Of a stretch of 64,000 nt of DNA, positions 8,241 through 15,518 are shown one piece after another. A program made the translations under genes and the position numbers. The notes under the pieces are model-generated. The model was not told where the DNA came from, did no database searches, and saw nothing but the letters and a program-made list of their open reading frames with translations. The number at the start of each line of letters is the position of its first letter. Position 1 is the first letter of the stretch. The stretch is from positions 1 through 64,000 of the forward strand of contig NZ_JAEUAW010000011.1 of the NCBI RefSeq assembly GCF_019511665.1, read 5' to 3'. The stretch is from Microbacterium jejuense (GTDB lineage: Bacteria; Actinomycetota; Actinomycetes; Actinomycetales; Microbacteriaceae).

Positions 8241-9208
8241 TGGCCGAGCAGCAGCAGATCGAACGTGATGCCGCCGACCGCCTGGTCTCGGACTTCACGC
8301 CTCCCACCGCCGCCGTGCGGAGCCTGCGCAAGCTGGCCGACGGCAACGAGCCCAAGCGCGGACCGGACGGCGAGAAGCTGACCCCGGCGCGCCGCATCGG
8401 CCGCATCCTGATGTACATCGCCCTCGTCATCTTCGCGATCGGCCTGCTGACGCCGTTCGTGTGGATGGTGCTCAGCTCGTTCAAGTCCTCGAACGAGGTC
8501 TTCTCGGTGCCGATCAAGTGGCTGCCCGAGACGTGGGTGTGGCAGAACTACGTCGACATCTGGACCCAGTCGAACATGCTGGTCTGGATCCGCAACACGC
8601 TGTTCCTCGCGGTCGTCGTGACCTTCCTGCAGGTGCTCACCGGGTCGTTCGCCGCGTACGGCTTCGCGCGCATGAAGTTCCGCGGCCGGGACGTGCTCTT
8701 CCTGCTGTACGTCGGCACCATCGCCGTGCCGTGGCAGTCGTACATGATCCCGCAGTTCATCATGCTCTCGAACTTCAAGGTGTCGAACACCCTGTGGTCG
8801 ATCATCCTGCTGCAGGCGTTCGGCGCGTTCGGCGTCTTCTTGATGAAGCAGTTCTACGAGACGATCCCCGAAGAGCTGTCGGAGGCCGCGCGCCTGGACG
8901 GCCTCAGCGAGTACGCGATCTGGCGCAAGATCATGCTGCCGCTGTCGATCCCGGCGCTCGCGTCGCTGACGCTGCTCACCTTCGTCAACACCTGGAACGA
9001 CTACCTGGGACCGCTCATCTACCTGCGCAACCCCGATCTGTGGACGATCCAGCTGGGTCTCAAGGGCTTCGTCTCGAACCTGTTCGACACCAACTACGCG
9101 CTGCTGTTCGCGGGCCTGACGATCTCGGTCATCCCGATCGCGATCATCTTCCTGCTCGGCCAGAAGTACTTCGTCGAAGGCATTGCGACGAGCGGGCTGA
9201 AGGGGTGA
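8240..9208 (+). CDS. Sugar ABC transporter permease (MalG type)
   Basis: This 322-residue membrane subunit pairs with the preceding permease. A polar N-terminal region of about 55 residues precedes the first helix (ILMYIALVIFAIGLLTPFVW). The EAA loop is EELSEAARLDGLSEYAIWRK (about 215-235), and NTWNDYLGPLIYL follows, as is usual for MalG/AraQ-type subunits. The start shares the A of the upstream TGA; a GTG one codon earlier (8237) is also possible. The protein forms the membrane channel that receives sugar from the binding protein at 5882-7189. Confidence 0.92.
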   Translation: MAEQQQIERDAADRLVSDFTPPTAAVRSLRKLADGNEPKRGPDGEKLTPARRIGRILMYIALVIFAIGLLTPFVWMVLSSFKSSNEVFSVPIKWLPETWVWQNYVDIWTQSNMLVWIRNTLFLAVVVTFLQVLTGSFAAYGFARMKFRGRDVLFLLYVGTIAVPWQSYMIPQFIMLSNFKVSNTLWSIILLQAFGAFGVFLMKQFYETIPEELSEAARLDGLSEYAIWRKIMLPLSIPALASLTLLTFVNTWNDYLGPLIYLRNPDLWTIQLGLKGFVSNLFDTNYALLFAGLTISVIPIAIIFLLGQKYFVEGIATSGLKG

Positions 9209-9212
9209 CGTC

Positions 9213-9935
9213 ATGAAGAAGTCCGGCGTCCTCTCCAAGCTCAACGGACTGGTCTCGCACGACGCGTGGGCGTCCCTCATCGGGATGATCTACCTCGGCC
9301 TGATCGTCAACCTGCTGCTGGTGATCACGTGCCTGCCGCTCGTGGCGCTGCTCGTGACGACCGACCCGGCGTACTCGTGGCCGTTCCTCGCGATCGCGGC
9401 GCCGCTGGCGGCGCCCGGCGTGACCGCCGCGTTCCGTGCGTTCCGCGAGCACGGCGAAGGGGGCCGCGGCCCGATCCGCGCCTTCGCCGCGGGCCTGCGC
9501 GACACGTGGTGGCGCGCGCTCGTGATCGGCGCGGCCGCCACCGCGGTGATCGTCGTGCTGCTGGTGGACGTCCGGATGCTGGCGGCATCGCCTGCCGCCG
9601 TGTTCACGGTTCCGCTGCTCGGCGTGCTCGGCCTCCTCACGCTGGGCGTCGGCCTGCTGTCGCTGGTCGCCTTCGCGGAGGTGCCGCAGGCGCGGTTCCG
9701 TGACGTGCTGCGCGCGGCCCTGCACCTGAGCCTGCGCCGCTGGTACCTGACGGCGGTGTCGCTCATCGCCTTCGGCATCCAGGCCGCCGTGTTCGCCACC
9801 GCACCGGCCCTGGGTCTGGGGCTGACCGCCTCCGCGGCGCTCTACCTCGCGTGGACCAACTCCCGCTACACCCTCCGACCTGTGCTCGACCTCGACTCTG
9901 CTGACAACGACGATGCGGTGGCCGCGCGAGCTTAG
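9213..9935 (+). CDS. YesL-like DUF624 membrane protein
   Basis: This 240-residue protein belongs to the DUF624/YesL family. It has about five hydrophobic segments (IGMIYLGLIVNLLLVITCLP near 28-47, WRALVIGAAATAVIVVLLV near 105, VFTVPLLGVLGLLTLGVGLL near 130, and two near the C terminus). Family members sit beside pectin and other glycan importers in Firmicutes and Actinobacteria, and no biochemical role is firmly known. The gene starts 4 bases after the permease stop with AAGGGG upstream, so it belongs to the importer operon. A role in transporter assembly or regulation is a guess from context. Confidence 0.8.
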   Translation: MKKSGVLSKLNGLVSHDAWASLIGMIYLGLIVNLLLVITCLPLVALLVTTDPAYSWPFLAIAAPLAAPGVTAAFRAFREHGEGGRGPIRAFAAGLRDTWWRALVIGAAATAVIVVLLVDVRMLAASPAAVFTVPLLGVLGLLTLGVGLLSLVAFAEVPQARFRDVLRAALHLSLRRWYLTAVSLIAFGIQAAVFATAPALGLGLTASAALYLAWTNSRYTLRPVLDLDSADNDDAVAARA

Positions 9936-9979
9936 CGCCGCGGCACCGTCCTGTTCATCTCTCTGAAGGAATATCTCCC

Positions 9980-11164
9980 ATGACGTCCACCTCGCCCGCT
10001 TCGGGCACGAGAGCCCCCCGCGTCGACGACGCGATCGCCGACGCCCTGTCGACGATCCGGCGCAACATCGCGAAGTTCGGCCCCGCGTACCCCGACGACA
10101 CGACGGTGGACGACCGGTACGAGCTGCGTCCCGCCGAGGGGAACATCCCGCTGGGCGGCAACCGGGGCTGGACCACCAGCTTCCGCACCGGCATGCTGTG
10201 GCTCGCATGGGAGCTCACCGGCGACGAGGACTACCGCGAGGCGGCCAAGGTCGACGTGGCCGACTTCGAGCGCCGCGTCCGCGCCGAGGAGGACCTCGAC
10301 ACGCACGACCTCGGCTTCCTGTACACGCTGTCGACCGTCGCGTCGTGGCGCCTGGGCGCCGACGAAGCGGCCCGCGACGCGTCGCTGCTGGCCGCCGACC
10401 ACCTGATGCGCCGCTTCTTGGAGCCGGCAGGCATCATCCAGGCGTGGGGCGACCTGTCGGACCCGGCACAGCGCGGGCGCACGATCATCGACAGCCTCAT
10501 GAACATGCCGCTGCTCACGTGGGCCGGCGAGCAGACGGGCGAGGCCCGGTTCGACGACGCCGTGCGCCGTCACACCGCGCAGCTGCGCGAGCACATCCTG
10601 CGCGCAGACGACTCCACCTTCCACACGTTCTACTGGGACGCCGAGACCGGTGAGCCGCTGCGCGGCGGCACCGAGCAGGGCGCGGCCGACGAGTCGTGCT
10701 GGGCCCGCGGCCAGGCGTGGGGCATCTACGGCTTCGCGATGAACTACGCCGTGACCGGCGACGAGCGCCTGCTGGAGGCATCCCGTCGCTGCGCCGACTA
10801 CTTCCTGCGCCACCTGCCCGCCGACGACGTGCCCTTCTGGGACCTGGTCTACACCGACGGCAGCGACGCCCCGCGCGACAGCTCGGCCGCCGCGATCGCC
10901 GTGTGCGGCCTGATCGAGCTCGCCTCGGTGGAGGTGGATGCCGCACGCGCCGCCGAGTGGATCGACAGGGCGCACGCGATCCTGGCATCGCTCATCGCGA
11001 ACTACACGCCCGCGTCGGCCGAGGACTCGGACGCCCTCATCCTGCACTCCGTGTACGACCTGCCGAAGGGCAACGGCGTCGACGAGGGCACCCTGTGGGG
11101 CGACTACTTCTACCTCGAGGCGCTCATGCGGGTGGCGAACCCCGACTGGAAGAAGTACTGGTGA
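9980..11164 (+). CDS. GH88 unsaturated glucuronyl hydrolase
   Basis: This 394-residue protein matches glycoside hydrolase family 88. The toroid motifs are WTTSFRTGMLWLAWELTGD (about 63-81), THDLGFLYTLSTVASWRLG, TIIDSLMNMPLL (about 173-185), CWARGQAWGIYGFAM (about 240) and PRDSSAAAIAVCGL. The aspartates in HDLGF and IIDSL occupy the expected catalytic positions. The enzyme hydrates the double bond of a 4,5-unsaturated uronyl residue left by a lyase, releasing the uronate in open form. It has no signal peptide, so it works in the cytoplasm on imported oligosaccharides. GAAGGA precedes the ATG, and the stop overlaps the FAH gene by four bases (GTGA). Choosing GH88 over GH105 rests on the WARGQAWG and PRDSSAAA segments. 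Confidence 0.9.
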   Translation: MTSTSPASGTRAPRVDDAIADALSTIRRNIAKFGPAYPDDTTVDDRYELRPAEGNIPLGGNRGWTTSFRTGMLWLAWELTGDEDYREAAKVDVADFERRVRAEEDLDTHDLGFLYTLSTVASWRLGADEAARDASLLAADHLMRRFLEPAGIIQAWGDLSDPAQRGRTIIDSLMNMPLLTWAGEQTGEARFDDAVRRHTAQLREHILRADDSTFHTFYWDAETGEPLRGGTEQGAADESCWARGQAWGIYGFAMNYAVTGDERLLEASRRCADYFLRHLPADDVPFWDLVYTDGSDAPRDSSAAAIAVCGLIELASVEVDAARAAEWIDRAHAILASLIANYTPASAEDSDALILHSVYDLPKGNGVDEGTLWGDYFYLEALMRVANPDWKKYW

Positions 11165-12039
11165 GACTCGTCACGTACGCCGGCGACGGCGGGCCGCGGC
11201 CCGGCGCCGTCGTCGGGGACCGGGTGCTCGACCTCGGCGGGTTCGCCGGATCGGTGACGGCGCTGCTGGCGGATGCCGCGGCCCTGGACGCCGCCCGCGC
11301 CGCCGTCGACGCCGCCGACGCCCACGCGCTACCGCCGCTGGAGCTCTCGGCCCTCGAGGCGCCGGTCGTGCCGGGCAAGATCCTGTGCCTCGGGTACAAC
11401 TACCGCGGCCACGTGCCGGACGGCGTGGACCCGACGGCCGACGACCCCGAGTACCCCGATGTCTTCGTCAAGACCCCGAACACGCTCGCCGGTCCGAACG
11501 CCCCCGTCGTCATCCCACCGGGTGCGACCGACGTCGACTACGAAGGCGAGGTCGCCGTCGTCATCGGCCGCCGCGCGCAGCGCGTGACCCTGGAGGACGC
11601 CCTCGACCACGTCGGCGGGTACACGATCCTCAACGACGTGTCGGACCGCGCGTGGCAGCGGCGCCAGAGCCAGTGGGCGCTCGGCAAGTGCTCCGACGGC
11701 TTCGCTCCGCTCGGCCCCTGGATAGTGACGCCGGACGAACTCGGCGACCCGCAGGACCTCCTCGTCGAGGTCGTGCGCGACGGCGTCGTCACGGTGTCGC
11801 AGTCGACCTCGACCACGATCTTCAGCGTCGCGTACGTCATCCACCACCTGAGCCAGGTGCTCACCCTCGAGCCGGGCGACATCGTGTCGACCGGCACGCC
11901 GCAGAAGCTGCCCGCCGCGCAGGACGCACATCGGCCGCTCGCTCCGGGCGATGCCGTGACGGTCCGCATCTCGCGCATCGGCGAGCTCACCACCACCTTC
12001 GTCGCCGCAGCCGACGCCAGCCAGGAGGCCACCGCATGA
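11161..12039 (+). CDS. Fumarylacetoacetate hydrolase-family enzyme
   Basis: This 292-residue FAH-fold protein has a short N-terminal domain and a catalytic domain with the metal-binding sequence VDYEGEVAVVIG (about 121-132; E-x-E), YNYRGHVPDG near 79 and a conserved STGTPQKL near 243. Family members cleave or isomerise 2,4-dioxo acids. Here it lies between GH88 and KduD with four-base overlaps on both sides (GTGA and ATGA), so it is made with the uronate enzymes. KduI-KduD-KDG kinase-aldolase does not need this enzyme. Possible jobs are a diketo-3-deoxy-sugar-acid hydrolase, as in L-rhamnonate or L-fuconate breakdown, or clearing a side product. The family is certain and the substrate is not. 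Confidence 0.85.
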   Translation: MRLVTYAGDGGPRPGAVVGDRVLDLGGFAGSVTALLADAAALDAARAAVDAADAHALPPLELSALEAPVVPGKILCLGYNYRGHVPDGVDPTADDPEYPDVFVKTPNTLAGPNAPVVIPPGATDVDYEGEVAVVIGRRAQRVTLEDALDHVGGYTILNDVSDRAWQRRQSQWALGKCSDGFAPLGPWIVTPDELGDPQDLLVEVVRDGVVTVSQSTSTTIFSVAYVIHHLSQVLTLEPGDIVSTGTPQKLPAAQDAHRPLAPGDAVTVRISRIGELTTTFVAAADASQEATA

Positions 12040-12800
12040 TCCTCGACTCGTTCCGCCTCGACGGAAAGGTCGCCCTCGTCACCGGCTCCAGCCGCGGACT
12101 CGGCCAGGGCGCCGCCGTCGCGCTCGCCGAAGCAGGCGCCGACGTCGCGCTGCTCGACCGCGGCGACGCGTCCGACACCGCGGCGCTCATCGAGCAGACC
12201 GGCCGTCGCGTGCACCGCGTGCAGCGCGACCTGGTCTCGGCGACGCCGGACGAGCTGTTGTCGGCGGTCGACGAGGTCGTCGCCGAGCTCGGCGGCCTCG
12301 ACATCCTCGTCAACAACGCCGGCACTATCCGCCGCTCCCCCGCCGTCGACTACCCGACCTCGGACTGGGACGACGTGCTGGCCATCAACCTCGACGCCGT
12401 GTTCCACCTGTCGCAGGCAGCGGGCCGCCACATGCTGGCGCAGGGCGGCGGGCGCATCATCAACGTCGCGTCGATGCTGTCGTTCCAGGGCGGCATCCTG
12501 GTCCCCGCGTACACCGCCTCGAAGCACGCGGTCGCGGGCCTCACCAAGGCCCTCGCCAACGAATGGGCCGCCGCGGGCGTCACCGTCAACGCCGTCGCGC
12601 CGGGCTACATGGCCACCGACAACACCGCGCCGCTGCGCGCCGACGAGGAGCGCGCCGCGTCGATCCTGTCGCGCATCCCGGCCGGCCGCTGGGGCACGCC
12701 GTCCGACCTGCAGGGGATCTTCGTGTTCCTCGCCTCGGACGCCGCCGCCTACGTCACGGGCGCCGTCGTGCCCGTCGACGGAGGCTGGCTCGTCCGCTAG
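12036..12800 (+). CDS. kduD: SDR oxidoreductase, 2-keto-3-deoxy-D-gluconate dehydrogenase (KduD-like)
   Basis: This 254-residue classical short-chain dehydrogenase has the nucleotide-binding TGSSRGLGQG (about 17-26), LVNNAGTIRR (about 91-100), the catalytic serine in NVASMLSFQGG (near 146) and YTASKHAVAGLTKALANEW (Tyr near 158, Lys near 162). The RR after NNAGTI and the SFQGG segment are typical of KduD. The expected reaction interconverts 2,5-diketo-3-deoxygluconate and 2-keto-3-deoxygluconate. Its ATG overlaps the FAH stop (ATGA) with CCAGGAGG upstream, and kduI follows 52 bases later. A deoxy-ketofuconate-type SDR is a less likely alternative given kduI next door. Confidence 0.86.
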   Translation: MILDSFRLDGKVALVTGSSRGLGQGAAVALAEAGADVALLDRGDASDTAALIEQTGRRVHRVQRDLVSATPDELLSAVDEVVAELGGLDILVNNAGTIRRSPAVDYPTSDWDDVLAINLDAVFHLSQAAGRHMLAQGGGRIINVASMLSFQGGILVPAYTASKHAVAGLTKALANEWAAAGVTVNAVAPGYMATDNTAPLRADEERAASILSRIPAGRWGTPSDLQGIFVFLASDAAAYVTGAVVPVDGGWLVR

Positions 12801-12852
12801 GCCGCCGGCATCCACTCACCCGAGCAGAACACGCAGAACCAGGAGAGAACTC

Positions 12853-13698
12853 GTGACCGAGCAGCACATCCCGCAGCGCTACGCGACCAACCCCGCCCAG
12901 ATCCCGGGCATGACCACGCAGGATCTGCGCGACACCTACCTGATCCCCGACGTGTTCGTGCCGGGTGAGATCCGCCTGACCTACACCCACCACGACCGCA
13001 TCGTGCTGGGCGGCGCGGTGCCGGCCGGCGGCGTGCTCGAGCTCGGCGGCTACCCCGAGATCCGCAGCGACTACTTCCTCGAGCACCGCGAGGTCGGCAT
13101 CATCAACGTCGGCGGCACCGGCACGGTCACCGCCGACGGCGAGGTCTACACGCTCGTCAAGGGCGCGTGCCTGTACCTCGGCCGGGGCATCAAGGACGTG
13201 GCGTTCGCCGACGCCGACTCCGAGGGCGGCGCGCAGTTCTACCTCTTCTCGGCCCCGGCGCACACCGCCTATCCTGCTGCTCTCGTCTCGCCCGGCGAGG
13301 GCACGGTGCGCGAGCTCGGCGACCAGGTCACCTCGAACCGCCGCACGCTCAACCAGTACATCCACGAGAACGGCGTCAAGAGCTGCCAGATCGTCATGGG
13401 CGTCACCGAGCTGCACCCGGGCTCGATGTGGAACACCATGCCGGCCCACACCCACGACCGCCGCACCGAGTGCTACCTGTACTTCGACCTGCCCGAGGAC
13501 GCCCGCGTCATCCACCTGATGGGCGAGCGCGAAGAGACCCGCCACCTCGTGGTCGCCGACCGCCAGGCTGTCATCTCGCCGTCGTGGTCGCTGCACTCGG
13601 GCGTCGGCACGTCGGCGTACACGTTCATCTGGGCGATGGCCGGCGAGAACCAGGCCTTCGACGACATGGACGCCGCCCCCGTCACCGACCTGCGGTGA
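12853..13698 (+). CDS. kduI: 5-dehydro-4-deoxy-D-glucuronate isomerase KduI
   Basis: This 281-residue cupin-fold isomerase carries the KduI zinc site MPAHTHDRRTECYLYFDLP (about 196-214), with His, His and Glu ligands, and a later His in SWSLHSGVG (near 250). Length and N terminus (YATNPAQIPGMTTQDLRDTY) agree with the family. It isomerises the open uronate released by GH88 to 2,5-diketo-3-deoxygluconate, the substrate of KduD just upstream. The GTG start is preceded by AGGAGAG. A long stem-loop at 13741-13813 follows the gene and may end this transcript before the kinase gene. Confidence 0.95.
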   Translation: MTEQHIPQRYATNPAQIPGMTTQDLRDTYLIPDVFVPGEIRLTYTHHDRIVLGGAVPAGGVLELGGYPEIRSDYFLEHREVGIINVGGTGTVTADGEVYTLVKGACLYLGRGIKDVAFADADSEGGAQFYLFSAPAHTAYPAALVSPGEGTVRELGDQVTSNRRTLNQYIHENGVKSCQIVMGVTELHPGSMWNTMPAHTHDRRTECYLYFDLPEDARVIHLMGEREETRHLVVADRQAVISPSWSLHSGVGTSAYTFIWAMAGENQAFDDMDAAPVTDLR

Positions 13699-13740
13699 CC
13701 GGCCGGACGGTCGTGCGGTCGTGCTCGTACCCTGCCGGCT

Positions 13741-13813
13741 CCGTGAGACCGCAGCGGACGGCCGAGACCCCGGGTAGCGCCCAGGGTCTCGGCCGCGCCG
13801 TGCGGTCTCACGG
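13741..13813. terminator. Long imperfect hairpin after kduI
   Basis: CCGTGAGACCGCA at 13741 pairs exactly with the 13 bases ending at 13813. An inner GGCCGAGACCC/GGGTCTCGGCC arm follows, around a loop of about 13 bases. There is no T-run. It may terminate or stabilise the kduI mRNA, or be a REP-like element. Confidence 0.65.
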
Positions 13814-13855
13814 TCGGTGGGGCTGACGAAGGAGCGAGGGATGCAGCACCCTGGA

Positions 13856-13861
13856 TACGCT
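13856..13861 (+). promoter_or_regulatory. -10 box for a leaderless kinase transcript
   Basis: TACGCT ends 6 nt before the ATG at 13868, which is the spacing expected if transcription begins at the start codon. Confidence 0.5.
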
Positions 13862-13867
13862 GGGGCG

Positions 13868-14785
13868 ATGCCCCGCACTCTGCTCGCCATCGGCGAGACC
13901 ATGGCCATGGTCGCGCCGGTGGTTGCGGCCCCCGTCGCCGACGCCGACGAGTTCCTGCTGGATGCCGGCGGCGCCGAGTCGAACGTCGCCGCCCATGTGG
14001 CCGCGCTCGGGCATCGGGCCGTGTGGTTCAGCCGCCTGGGGGCCGACGCGCTCGGCCGCCGCATCGCGCGCCAGCTGACCGCGCGCGGCGTGGACGTGTC
14101 GCGCGTCGTGTACGACGAGACGCGCCGCACCGGCCTGTACGTGAAGGACCCCGGCAACGGCGTGCTGTACTACCGCGACGGCTCGGCCGCCTCGGCGCTG
14201 TGCGAGCTCGACGCAGAGACGGTGTCGTTCGCGGGTGTCGACCTGCTGCACGTGTCGGGCATCACCGCCGCGATCTCGACCTCGGCCGCCTCGTTCCTGG
14301 CGCGCGTCATCGAGCGTGCCCGCGCAGAGGGCGTACAGGTGTCGTTCGACGTCAACCACCGCGCTCCGCTGTGGAGCGCCGAGGTCGCCGCGCCGGCGCT
14401 GCTCGATCTGGCCCGCAGCGCCGACATCGTGCTCGTCGGACGCGACGAGGCCGAGACGCTGTGGGGCACGGCCTCGGCCCGCGATGCCCGCGGGCTCCTC
14501 TCCGACGTGCCGGAGCTCGTCGTGAAGGACGGCTCGATCGGGGCCACCGTGTTCACGGCGGACGACGAGGTGTTCGAGCCCGCGCTCGTCGTCGAGGTCG
14601 TCGAGGCTGTCGGCGCGGGAGACGCGTTCGCCGGCGGCTACCTGGCCGGACGCCTGTCGGGCGACTCGCTCTCCGACAGCCTGCGCGCCGGCCACGCGCG
14701 TGCGGCCCGCACGCTGCGGACCACCACGGACTCGATCGACGAGCCCGCCGCCGCGGCACCGGCCGCCGGCATCCCCAGACCATGA
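13868..14785 (+). CDS. kdgK: PfkB-family kinase, probable 2-keto-3-deoxygluconate kinase
   Basis: This 305-residue ribokinase-fold protein has the substrate-site glycines DAGGAESNVAAHVAALG (about 32-48), FDVNHRAPLWS (near 160), the KDG-kinase-like TGLYVKDPGNGVLYYRDGSA and the catalytic anion hole AVGAGDAFAGGYLAG (about 241-255). It should phosphorylate KDG to KDPG. The ATG at 13868 starts right at the conserved ALLAIGE-type strand, and a TACGCT box 6 nt upstream suggests a leaderless mRNA; an in-frame start further upstream at 13817 would place the hairpin's edge in the gene and is disfavoured. The aldolase gene follows 79 bases downstream, completing the pathway. Confidence 0.85.
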   Translation: MPRTLLAIGETMAMVAPVVAAPVADADEFLLDAGGAESNVAAHVAALGHRAVWFSRLGADALGRRIARQLTARGVDVSRVVYDETRRTGLYVKDPGNGVLYYRDGSAASALCELDAETVSFAGVDLLHVSGITAAISTSAASFLARVIERARAEGVQVSFDVNHRAPLWSAEVAAPALLDLARSADIVLVGRDEAETLWGTASARDARGLLSDVPELVVKDGSIGATVFTADDEVFEPALVVEVVEAVGAGDAFAGGYLAGRLSGDSLSDSLRAGHARAARTLRTTTDSIDEPAAAAPAAGIPRP

Positions 14786-14864
14786 CGGGTTCGGGGCGCA
14801 TCACGTGCGGAGCGCGCCCCAGAACCCTTCACGCACACACGACTCTTCGAGAAGGACACCGTTG

Positions 14865-15518
14865 ATGACCGCAGAAACGACCGACGTGGATGCCGCCGGC
14901 CGCGGCGACTGGTTCGAGACCGCCTTCGCGGGCGCACCGCTCATGGCGATCCTGCGGGGCATGGGCGTCGAACGCTCGGTCCGGCTGTCGCAGACGGCGT
15001 GGGACCTCGGGATCGACTCCGTCGAGGTGCCGCTGCAGACCGACGAGGACGAACGCGCCCTGCGGGCCGTCGTCGCCGCGGCGGCCGAGCGCGGCAAGAT
15101 CGTCGGCGCCGGCACCATCATCACGCCCGCGCAGGTGGCGCTCGCCGCCGACGCCGGTGCCGCGTACCTGGTCTCGCCGGGGCTCGACCCGGTCGTCGTC
15201 CGGGCGGCACAGGACGCCGGCATCCCGATCCTCCCGGGCGTCGCGACGCCCAGCGAGGTGCAGCTGGCCGTGGCGCTCGGGCTGACGTGGCTGAAGGCCT
15301 TCCCGGCGACGTGGCTCGGCAGCGGCTGGTTCAAGCACATCCGCGGCCCGTTCCCGCGGGTGCGGTTCGTGGCCACCGGCGGCCTGGACGCGTCGAACGT
15401 CGAGGAGTTCCTCGCCGCCGGCGTCCGGGTCGCCGCCGTCGGCTCGGCGCTCGAGGACGCGTCGCAGCTGGAGCGCCTCGCCGCCGTGCTGCAGGCTCGC
15501 ACGGGCTCCGTACAGTGA
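14865..15518 (+). CDS. eda: KDPG/KHG aldolase
   Basis: This 217-residue class I aldolase has a TIM barrel with MAILRGMGVERSV near residue 25, GAGTIITPAQVALAADAGA (about 82-100), VSPGLDP and PGVATPSEVQLAVALG, and the Schiff-base lysine in TWLKAFPATWLGS (near 145). It splits KDPG into pyruvate and glyceraldehyde 3-phosphate, the last step of this catabolic route. The ATG at 14865 has GAAGGA upstream. The stop overlaps the GH35 start by four bases (GTGA). Confidence 0.93.
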   Translation: MTAETTDVDAAGRGDWFETAFAGAPLMAILRGMGVERSVRLSQTAWDLGIDSVEVPLQTDEDERALRAVVAAAAERGKIVGAGTIITPAQVALAADAGAAYLVSPGLDPVVVRAAQDAGIPILPGVATPSEVQLAVALGLTWLKAFPATWLGSGWFKHIRGPFPRVRFVATGGLDASNVEEFLAAGVRVAAVGSALEDASQLERLAAVLQARTGSVQ

